From the NCBI GenBank assembly GCA_948473085.1, contig CAOKWH010000010.1, positions 1 through 64,000 on the forward strand: a DNA stretch of 64,000 nt, written 5' to 3'. Under the pieces are notes generated by a model. That model had not been told where the DNA came from, made no database searches, and saw only the letters and a list, made by a program, of their open reading frames with translations. Position numbers and translations under genes: made by a program. Positions 58,491 to 64,000 of this stretch are shown here, in pieces. Every line of letters starts with the position of its first letter. Position 1 is the stretch's first letter. The DNA is from an uncultured Clostridia bacterium. Its GTDB lineage: Bacteria; Bacillota; Clostridia; Oscillospirales; Ruminococcaceae.

Positions 58491-59075
58491 ATGGCAGCAA
58501 ACAAAAACAGGTTCAATGCCTATACCATTTCGGCCATAGGTGTTATGACAGCGGTTTCCTTTATCAGCAACTTTTTCTCCATTCCCTTGGGGGATGTTAC
58601 CCGCATCCATCTGGGCAATGTGTTCTGCGGCCTTTCCGGCATTTTGCTGGGGCCGGTGGCTGGCGGTGCGGCCGGAGGCCTGGGCGCTTTCTTCTACGAT
58701 TTTACCAACCCGCTGTATGCAGCCGAGGCCCCTATTACGCTGTTTAACAAGTTCTTTATCGGCTTTTTGGCCGGGCTTATCTCCCACAAGGGCGAGCACT
58801 ACGGCGAAAAGGCTTCTCTGAACCTGGTGGGCGCTATTGCGGGCAACCTGACCTATACCCTGCTGTTCTATGCTAAAAACTTTATCAACGAGTATTTCCT
58901 GCTCCACCTGGAGATGGAGGCCATCTGGGCCAAGATGCTCATACGCCTTAGCGGGTCGGTGGTGCAAATCCCGCTTACCCTAATTGTCACCATGATTCTG
59001 GCGCCTATCTTCCTGAAGGCTATTCAGAAGGCCGGTGTGCACAAAAAGCTGTTTCCATCCGCCGGCGTAAGGTGA
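58491..59075 (+). CDS. ECF transporter S component, probably for vitamin B6
   Basis: 194 residues, six predicted membrane segments. An early Ala-Ile-Gly-Val-Met-Thr-Ala-Val-Ser-Phe and Leu-Gly-Asn-Val-Phe-Cys-Gly-Leu are typical of substrate-capture S components. The energising module (EcfAAT) is not in the window. Placement 31 bp after a pyridoxamine kinase suggests B6 uptake (PdxU-type), which is inference from context. Confidence 0.85.
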   Translation: MAANKNRFNAYTISAIGVMTAVSFISNFFSIPLGDVTRIHLGNVFCGLSGILLGPVAGGAAGGLGAFFYDFTNPLYAAEAPITLFNKFFIGFLAGLISHKGEHYGEKASLNLVGAIAGNLTYTLLFYAKNFINEYFLLHLEMEAIWAKMLIRLSGSVVQIPLTLIVTMILAPIFLKAIQKAGVHKKLFPSAGVR

Positions 59076-59083
59076 CCATAATA

Positions 59084-59117
59084 AAAAGGCTGGTATCCTT
59101 TGGGATACCAGCCTTTT
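59084..59117. terminator. Bidirectional terminator
   Basis: AAAAGGCTGGTATCC and GGATACCAGCCTTTT form a 15-bp perfect stem. Confidence 0.95.
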
Positions 59118-59221
59118 GCACTCAATTGGGGCAGTAAAAAGCACCCCGGATTGTTCGGGGCGCTTATAGCGGGCTTTGATGGGGGAAGGCCGGCCGGGCG
59201 CCCGGCTTTTTGCTCTGCGGT

Positions 59222-59557
59222 TTACAAAAACTCCCGGACCGTTTCCCGGATAGTGTCCAAAAAGGAGGATTCCCCAAAAGTGTTCATTTTTATAAACATC
59301 CCCTGGCTGCCGCCGGAGCTGATGGCGGACAGGAACAGCTCATCGCCGCGCTCAAACAGGGTGATGTTCAGGCTGACCCGGTTGCCGCCCAGGCTGCTGT
59401 ACCGCTCAAATACCCGGACAGCGCAGCGGCAGCCCTCCTGGCCAAAGTCGCTGCTGTCCTCCAATGTGGCGGTGACACTGCCGCTCATTACGGCACTGGT
59501 GATGCGGCTTAATATAATATGGAAATTGCCGGTTAGCTTGGTTTCCAGTTTTGCCAT
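59222..59557 (-). CDS. DUF6054-like small protein
   Basis: 111 residues from ATG 59557 (GGAGGAG upstream). It contains Ala-Lys-Leu-Glu-Thr-Lys-Leu-Thr-Gly at the start, a central Glu-Asp-Ser-Ser-Asp, and Gly-Gly-Asn-Arg-Val-Ser-Leu-Asn-Ile-Thr-Leu. An alpha/beta sandwich is likely. The function is unknown, and the family name is from memory. It follows a 44-residue membrane peptide gene and is probably coupled to it. Confidence 0.7.
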   Translation of the reverse strand: MAKLETKLTGNFHIILSRITSAVMSGSVTATLEDSSDFGQEGCRCAVRVFERYSSLGGNRVSLNITLFERGDELFLSAISSGGSQGMFIKMNTFGESSFLDTIRETVREFL

Positions 59558-59584
59558 AGGTTCTCCTCCATCTGTTGGGTTCAT

Positions 59585-59719
59585 TTAGTAGTCAAAGTGC
59601 TCCTGCACCAGACGATAAGCCTCTATAATGGCCACTGTACTGAGGAACACCACTGTAACGGCCGACAGAACTGCCACCAAAAGGATTTTTTTCTTGTTGT
59701 GCATGGCCCAGTAACGCAT
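59585..59719 (-). CDS. Small single-pass membrane protein (44 aa)
   Basis: ATG 59719 lies 7 nt after AAGGAGG. It encodes a basic N-terminus (His-Asn-Lys-Lys-Lys), one hydrophobic helix (about 12-32) and a short tail. Its stop is directly followed by ATG in the sequence TAAATG, and the next gene's main start is 28 nt downstream. This is too small to assign. Confidence 0.65.
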   Translation of the reverse strand: MRYWAMHNKKKILLVAVLSAVTVVFLSTVAIIEAYRLVQEHFDY

Positions 59720-59845
59720 TGAGGTTGCCTCCTTTTCTAAGCGCTGCTTTTTTGATACAGCGGCGGTGGTGAAGATGGTTCTTTTCCTTTATTATACAGG
59801 ATGGCCATGGCAAACTCAACGGTTTTTTGTAAACAAACAGCGGTG

Positions 59846-60163
59846 TTAGCAGGCGGTTTCGGTGCAGCAGAGCAGGCAGCCCTGGGCGAACCGCCGCAGA
59901 ATTTGCATGGCCCGCTGCAGCCGACGCTGGACGGTGGAACGGTCGATGCCCAGCCGCCGGGCAATCTCGGCCTGGGAGAGCCCCTGCAGGTAGTACAGCT
60001 CGGTTACCTCCCGCAAGCTGTCCGGCAGCTGGGTGCGGATACCCGCTGAGAGGATGGCGCGGTAGAGCCGAAGCTGCCCGGTGTTATCTGCCTGCAGTGC
60101 AGCCGGGGAACAAAAGCCAAAGTCGGCGTAGAGGCTGAAATTTTTCTTATAAAACAGCTGCAA
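59846..60163 (-). CDS. Sigma-70 region 4-like DNA-binding protein
   Basis: 105 residues. The C-terminal half is a region-4-type HTH: Leu-Pro-Asp-Ser-Leu-Arg-Glu-Val-Thr-Glu-Leu, then Gly-Leu-Ser-Gln-Ala-Glu-Ile-Ala-Arg-Arg-Leu-Gly-Ile-Asp-Arg-Ser-Thr-Val-Gln-Arg. No region 2 is present, so it cannot be a full sigma factor alone. TTG 60163 follows GGGGAG. The terminal tail has Cys-Leu-Leu-Cys-Cys. It starts 6 bp after the upstream 64-residue gene, which may supply the missing function. Confidence 0.82.
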   Translation of the reverse strand: MQLFYKKNFSLYADFGFCSPAALQADNTGQLRLYRAILSAGIRTQLPDSLREVTELYYLQGLSQAEIARRLGIDRSTVQRRLQRAMQILRRFAQGCLLCCTETAC

Positions 60164-60169
60164 ATTTTA

Positions 60170-60364
60170 TCACTCCCCATATTGCCGCAGCAGGTAAAGG
60201 CCAAGGCCCCGGGTGTCGTAATATTCCTGCCGGAGCAGATACAAACGCCGCTGCGCCCTAAAATATTCTTCGCCGGTCAGGCGTTTCAGCGCAGCATCCA
60301 GGCATTCGATGCGCTGGGCCAGCAGTTCGGCCGAATGCAGATATTCTGTTGCGAGTTCAAACAT
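60170..60364 (-). CDS. Small helical partner protein of the sigma-like gene
   Basis: 64 residues from ATG 60364 (TTGGAGGG upstream), almost all helical: Leu-Ala-Gln-Arg-Ile-Glu-Cys-Leu-Asp-Ala-Ala-Leu-Lys-Arg, then Arg-Ala-Gln-Arg-Arg-Leu-Tyr-Leu-Leu-Arg. It may form a coiled coil. Its stop codon lies inside the next gene's ribosome-binding region, so translation is coupled. The family is not recognised. Confidence 0.68.
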   Translation of the reverse strand: MFELATEYLHSAELLAQRIECLDAALKRLTGEEYFRAQRRLYLLRQEYYDTRGLGLYLLRQYGE

Positions 60365-60401
60365 GTTTCGATTCCCTCCAAGTGAAAAGTGGGCGACGAT
60401 A

Positions 60402-60417
60402 AAGAACATTTGTTCTT
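60402..60417. promoter_or_regulatory. LexA-like box
   Basis: AAGAACATTTGTTCTT, a palindrome with GAAC-N4-GTTC, matches the inner consensus of Firmicutes SOS boxes (CGAAC-N4-GTTCG). The outer C/G are A/T here. It lies 38 bp upstream of the 64-residue gene. Confidence 0.45.
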
Positions 60418-60427
60418 ATTAGCGATG

Positions 60428-60453
60428 AAAAAAAGGTGGAGCCTGTCCTCCAC
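60428..60453 (-). terminator. Leader terminator (attenuator) of the sigma-like module
   Basis: On the minus strand GTGGAG pairs with CTCCAC and is followed by T7. It lies between the promoter and the first gene, so most transcripts would stop early unless read-through or a second start is used. Confidence 0.75.
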
Positions 60454-60503
60454 ATAGTGCCCAACAGGGTGCAGCCCGGCCGGTGCCGCCCCTTACAACT
60501 ACT

Positions 60504-60531
60504 ATTGTAACATATCCTTCCAATTTGTCAA
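60504..60531 (-). promoter_or_regulatory. Promoter of the sigma-like module
   Basis: Minus strand TTGACA (60526-60531), 16 bp, TACAAT (60504-60509). Confidence 0.75.
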
Positions 60532-60744
60532 TAGAGATAAATCTAAAACTTGGATTTGCTCTGGAACAATAGGGCTGCTGGGCAGCCGAGCAGGGCCTAA
60601 AGGGCGGGCAATCCCATTTTAGAAATTTAGGCAATACAAAAGCCGGGGAGCGCTGGGAGCTTTGCCAAAAAGGATGGAATAATCTGCTAAGTTTATGCTA
60701 TGATAAGAGAAGAAAATACAGCAAAGGGAAAGGGATGGTTGGAA

Positions 60745-62100
60745 ATGCTGAGCAGAGGGCTGGTACTGGGCGGCGGAGGTTCCCGCGGGGCCTATGAAAT
60801 TGGGGTTTGGCGGGCGGCCCGGGAACTGGGGATAGAGTTTGATGTGGTAACCGGGACCTCCATCGGCGCTTTAAACGGGGCGCTGGTGGTACAGGGGGAT
60901 TACGACTTTGCTGTTGAAATGTGGGAGAACATGAACTACGAAGCCGTGATGAGCAATGTGAAGGCAGAGGACTTTACTACTGTGGACGGCACCCGCAAGG
61001 CGTTCCGGACAGCATTGCGGGAGATTGCACAGGAGGGCGGGATGGAAATTGGCCCCCTGGAGGAACTGGTGCGCACACGCCTGGACGAGGGGAAAATACG
61101 CGCCTCCCAAAAGGAGTTTGGCATTGTAACGGTGGAGCTGCCCAGTTTAAAGGCGGCCGAAATGGCCAAAGAGGATATCCCCCAGGGGGAAATGGCTGAT
61201 TATCTGCTTGCCTCTGCCGCCTGCTATCCGGCCTTTAAAGCAAAAACCATTGGGGATAAGAGCTATGTGGATGGGGGATACCGGGACAATGTCCCGGTGG
61301 ATTTGGCCATCGAACTGGGCGCCAACGAGGTTTGGGCGGTGGATCTGCAATCGCTGGGATATACGCCCGAAAAGCTGATGTACGACATCCCGGTGCGCTA
61401 CATCCGCAGTTACTGGGATTTGGGCATGTTCATCACCTTCCACCCCGATCGGATCCGGCGGAATATGGAACTGGGCTATCTGGATACCATGAAGGCGCTG
61501 GGCTACCTGGACGGCTTTGCCTACACCTTCCAAAGTGGGGAGATGGAGCGCCAAACTGTCCGGCTGATGGAGGAGAACGAGGCACTGATTGCCCGGCTCA
61601 CCGCCCGGGAAACCCCCTTGCTGGCCCCAACAGCGGCGGCACTGGAACTGCGGCTGACCGCGGCGCTGAAGTGGGGCAAGCGGAGGAAAAACTCCCGCAA
61701 AGTCAACCTGATGCGGGAGGCCGAGCTGGCCGCCGAGCTGCTGGATATGGAACCGGACCGGGTGTACACCTTCCAGGAATTTGACGATGAAATTATCCGG
61801 CGCTTCACACAGGACGGCCCAATAGCTCCGGGAGAGGTGGAAAATGCGCTACTGAACGCCCGGAACAACCCATCGGCTGTGCCGGAAATTCTCTCGCAGA
61901 TTGGGCTGATGAGCAACCAGGAGAAACTACAGGTGGTTGTGCACATGATAAGCGGCTATTTTGGCGGCCGGCACCCGCTGCCCCTGCTGCAGCTCACCGG
62001 AGCAGCCCTTTCCCGGGAGATGGCGGCGGGGATTTATCTCTATTTGCTGGGCTACCGCTGCCCGGAGGATCTGGCTGCCGAGCAGCAGGCCGGACAGTAA
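60745..62100 (+). CDS. Patatin-like phospholipase
   Basis: 451 residues. The N-terminal patatin domain has the oxyanion loop Gly-Gly-Gly-Gly-Ser-Arg-Gly-Ala-Tyr (about 9-17), the nucleophile motif Gly-Thr-Ser-Ile-Gly (Ser about 40) and the catalytic Asp in Asp-Gly-Gly-Tyr-Arg-Asp-Asn (about 176). The C-terminal 200 residues are helical and unassigned. It is probably a cytosolic lipid acyl hydrolase. ATG 60745 was preferred to 60700, which lies inside the extended -10 TGCTATGAT (60696-60704). Confidence 0.92.
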   Translation: MLSRGLVLGGGGSRGAYEIGVWRAARELGIEFDVVTGTSIGALNGALVVQGDYDFAVEMWENMNYEAVMSNVKAEDFTTVDGTRKAFRTALREIAQEGGMEIGPLEELVRTRLDEGKIRASQKEFGIVTVELPSLKAAEMAKEDIPQGEMADYLLASAACYPAFKAKTIGDKSYVDGGYRDNVPVDLAIELGANEVWAVDLQSLGYTPEKLMYDIPVRYIRSYWDLGMFITFHPDRIRRNMELGYLDTMKALGYLDGFAYTFQSGEMERQTVRLMEENEALIARLTARETPLLAPTAAALELRLTAALKWGKRRKNSRKVNLMREAELAAELLDMEPDRVYTFQEFDDEIIRRFTQDGPIAPGEVENALLNARNNPSAVPEILSQIGLMSNQEKLQVVVHMISGYFGGRHPLPLLQLTGAALSREMAAGIYLYLLGYRCPEDLAAEQQAGQ

Positions 62101-62222
62101 CAGCAGTTGCCGATGCAATGCTGTGAGCTATTTCTATCTAATTTTGGATTTGTTGCAGATAAGAAAAGGGGCGGAGATTTTGTTTTTCGGTCAGTTTACA
62201 CATTCTGTCCATAAAAAATATA

Positions 62223-62251
62223 TTGTGCATTTTAATTCGGTGTGATAAAAT
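62223..62251 (+). promoter_or_regulatory. Promoter of mgsA
   Basis: TTGTGC (62223-62228), 17 bp, TAAAAT (62246-62251). A GCCGCA/TGCGGC stem lies in the leader near 62282-62312. Confidence 0.6.
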
Positions 62252-62341
62252 AAGATGTACGATTATTTTGTTTAGCTTCACGCCGCATTGCCTATTACAA
62301 CAGTCCTTGCGGCATATTCTTATGCAGGAGGTAGATGAAGA

Positions 62342-62746
62342 GTGAACATTGCACTGATGGCGCACGACGCCAAAAAGGAACTGATGGTGCAGTTCTGCAT
62401 TGCATACAGCGGTATCCTCTCTCACCATAACCTCTGTGCCACCGGTACAACCGGCAAGCTGATAGCCGAGGCTACCGGCCTGGGGGTTTTTCGCTTTTTA
62501 AGTGGCACCCACGGCGGCGACCAGCAGATCGCCTCCCGCATTGCCTGCAATGAGATTGATTTGCTGCTGTTTTTCCGGGATCCCATTACCCCGCAGGCGT
62601 CTGCAAAAACCGGATCCGACCTGCTGCGGCTGTGCGATGTGCACAGCATCCCGGTGGCCACCAACATTGCCACCGCGGAAGCGCTGATTCATGCGCTGGA
62701 AAGAGGTGATCTGGACTGGCGAGACATTGTAAACCCCAGCAGATAA
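62342..62746 (+). CDS. mgsA: Methylglyoxal synthase
   Basis: 134 residues, normal length. It starts Ile-Ala-Leu-Met-Ala-His-Asp-x-Lys-Lys. The phosphate site is Ala-Thr-Gly-Thr-Thr-Gly (about 33), with [10 protein letters not shown] and catalytic Asp in Phe-Arg-Asp-Pro. It converts dihydroxyacetone phosphate to methylglyoxal and phosphate, a bypass of lower glycolysis. GTG start after AGGAGG. Confidence 0.96.
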   Translation: MNIALMAHDAKKELMVQFCIAYSGILSHHNLCATGTTGKLIAEATGLGVFRFLSGTHGGDQQIASRIACNEIDLLLFFRDPITPQASAKTGSDLLRLCDVHSIPVATNIATAEALIHALERGDLDWRDIVNPSR

Positions 62747-62789
62747 TATACGGGTTTGCTCGGGGTTAAAAAATAGTATAAAGGCGTTA

Positions 62790-63053
62790 AAACGGGAGCA
62801 GTACCCACAGTATGCGCAGCAGAGAGAACCGCCCTGGGCTGAAAGCGGTTTGCGGTTATTTTATTGTGGCGAAGGACACCCGATCAGTTTACCGGTGCGG
62901 TGCCGTCAGGCGCCGAAGCTGGTGCGTACCCCTGCGTTAAAGGGTCCAAAGTGGGGCTGGCCGCAGGGCCGGCTCAACAAGGGTGGTACCACGGAAATCT
63001 CTCCGTCCCTTACTGTCAGCGGCAGCGCCGCACAGTAGCGGGCGGAGTTTTTT
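62790..63053 (+). promoter_or_regulatory. T-box riboswitch controlling hisS
   Basis: Stem I shows AGAGAG (62821-62826) and the apical GGGCTGAAAG (62836-62845). A CAC triplet at 62877-62879 (after GAAGGA) is the likely His specifier. The T-box/antiterminator sequence AAGGGTGGTACCACGG lies at 62979-62994. A terminator with arms CTCCGTCCC and GGGCGGAG, an inner TACTGT/ACAGTA stem and T6 ends at 63053. Uncharged tRNA-His should favour read-through into hisS. Confidence 0.9.
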
Positions 63054-63116
63054 GCTACAACCGGCCTTTTGTTCCGATAACCGGAGCAGAAAGGCAGATG
63101 GAAAGGAAGGTTCAAA

Positions 63117-64000
63117 TTGGCACTGATTACAAAGGCCCCCCGGGGCACACAGGATTTTGTCCCGGCAGAGAGCGCAAAGATGCGCTATATTGAGGGCGTC
63201 CTGATGAAAATTGCCGAAAAATACGGCTTTGGCGAGATTCGCACCCCCTCCTTTGAGCACACCGAGCTGTTTGTGCGATCGGTGGGGGACACCACCGATG
63301 TGGTGCAGAAGGAGATGTACACCTTCGAGGATAAAAAGGGGCGCTCCATCACCCTCAAGCCGGAGGGTACTGCCGGGGCTGTGCGAGCGGCGATGGAGCA
63401 TGGCCTTTTGGCCGAGGCCCTGCCGCTGAAACTGAGCTATATTACCCCCTGTTTCCGGTATGAAAAGGCCCAGGCCGGCCGGTACCGGGAGTTCCACCAG
63501 TTTGGCGTGGAGCTGTTGGGGGCGCAGAGCTCTGCAGCCGATGCCGAGGTCATCGGCCTGGTAAACCAGTGCCTGACCACATTGGGGGTGGAAAGTATCC
63601 GGCTTTTTATCAATTCCATCGGCTGCCCCAACTGCCGGCCTGGCTACCAAAAGGCACTGCGGGAGTATTATCAGGCCCATTATGACGACCTGTGCCCCAC
63701 CTGTAAGGACCGGCTGGAGCGCAACCCGCTGCGGCTGTTGGACTGCAAGGAGGAGAAGTGCCACGCCCTGGCGGAGCATGCCCCTGTTATTCTGGACTAT
63801 CTGTGTGAGGAGTGCCAGCAGCACTTTGATACCCTGAAGGCGCGGCTGGACAGTATGGGTATCCCCTATGAGGTGGACCCCTATATTGTCCGGGGGCTGG
63901 ACTACTATACCAAAACCGTGTTTGAGTTTAAAACCGAAACCATCGGCGCCCAGGGCACTGTGTGCGGCGGTGGCCGGTATGATGGCCTGGTGGAGATGCT
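63117..64000 (+). CDS. hisS: Histidine--tRNA ligase (5' part, runs off the window)
   Basis: About 294 residues are visible. It starts with Lys-Ala-Pro-Arg-Gly-Thr-Gln-Asp-Phe. Motif 2 has Cys-Phe-Arg-Tyr-Glu-Lys-Ala-Gln-Ala-Gly-Arg-Tyr-Arg-Glu-Phe-His-Gln-Phe (about 104-121). An insertion has zinc-like Cys pairs (Cys-Pro-Asn-Cys, Cys-Pro-Thr-Cys and later Cys residues, about 168-240). The histidine motif Arg-Gly-Leu-Asp-Tyr-Tyr is at about 260. The TTG start follows AAAGGAAGG. The C-terminal anticodon domain lies beyond base 64000. Confidence 0.95.
   Translation, partial: MALITKAPRGTQDFVPAESAKMRYIEGVLMKIAEKYGFGEIRTPSFEHTELFVRSVGDTTDVVQKEMYTFEDKKGRSITLKPEGTAGAVRAAMEHGLLAEALPLKLSYITPCFRYEKAQAGRYREFHQFGVELLGAQSSAADAEVIGLVNQCLTTLGVESIRLFINSIGCPNCRPGYQKALREYYQAHYDDLCPTCKDRLERNPLRLLDCKEEKCHALAEHAPVILDYLCEECQQHFDTLKARLDSMGIPYEVDPYIVRGLDYYTKTVFEFKTETIGAQGTVCGGGRYDGLVEM

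Overview
The window reads as the chromosome of an obligately anaerobic, moderately GC-rich low-GC-phylum bacterium of the class Clostridia, probably an Oscillospiraceae/Ruminococcaceae-type gut organism. This is inferred from the content: hrcA-grpE-dnaK-dnaJ under CIRCE control, a T-box leader on hisS, an L10 leader, frequent TTG/GTG starts behind strong Shine-Dalgarno sites, two [FeFe]-hydrogenase-type proteins, desulfoferrodoxin, and a thioredoxin reductase that lacks the classical NADPH motif. No rRNA, CRISPR array, complete IS element or prophage was seen. One tRNA (Arg, anticodon CCT) is present.

Layout. 1-1.3 kb: rplJ-rplL with a ribosomal-protein leader. 1.3-7.2 kb: a GNAT gene, then hrcA-grpE-dnaK-dnaJ. 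7.5-9.4 kb: aspS. 9.5-14.4 kb: trxA, three small hypothetical/immunity-like genes, a Crp/Fnr regulator, an unusual thioredoxin reductase and desulfoferrodoxin. 14.6-18.5 kb: murA, a GRAM-like protein, yycJ, rlmH and a CsoR/FrmR-like regulator. 16.4-19.8 kb also holds three decayed genes with frameshifts at homopolymers. 20-32.4 kb: comM, phosphohexomutase, a GCAxxG redox protein, a NagD-type phosphatase, flavodoxin, lipoproteins, hxlR, rpmE and yigZ. 32.5-36.4 kb: dgt-dnaG-rpoD. 36.5-47 kb: an Rrf2 regulator, exoA, a hydrogenase operon (2Fe-2S protein, PAS-linked sensory hydrogenase, SpoIIE-type phosphatase, group-B-like hydrogenase) and feoA-feoB-feoC-like. 47-54 kb: YibE/F, an Xre regulator, a leader peptide with attenuator in front of a chimeric ABC-transporter remnant, an MFS transporter and a DUF362 ferredoxin. 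54.6-64 kb: the tRNA with an inverted-repeat element, Nudix, KtrB, a pyridoxamine kinase with an ECF S component, a small sigma-region-4 module, a patatin, mgsA and the 5' part of hisS.

How it fits together. The strongest unexplained signal is regulatory. A 13-bp palindrome, GTGAY-N3-RTCAC, lies in front of trxA, the thioredoxin reductase gene and desulfoferrodoxin. In two of the three it sits exactly 22 bp upstream of the -10 box, where the -35 is poor, which is class II activator geometry. A Crp/Fnr gene lies directly downstream of the reductase. Together these suggest a compact redox/oxygen-stress regulon. A second theme is hydrogen and iron: the hydrogenase operon has a Rex-like operator over its start site and the feo operon has two DtxR-like operators. 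The other notable loci are the sensory hydrogenase-phosphatase unit, the in-frame fusion of an ABC binding protein to the tail of its ATPase behind an intact attenuator, and the attenuated sigma-like module with a LexA-like box.
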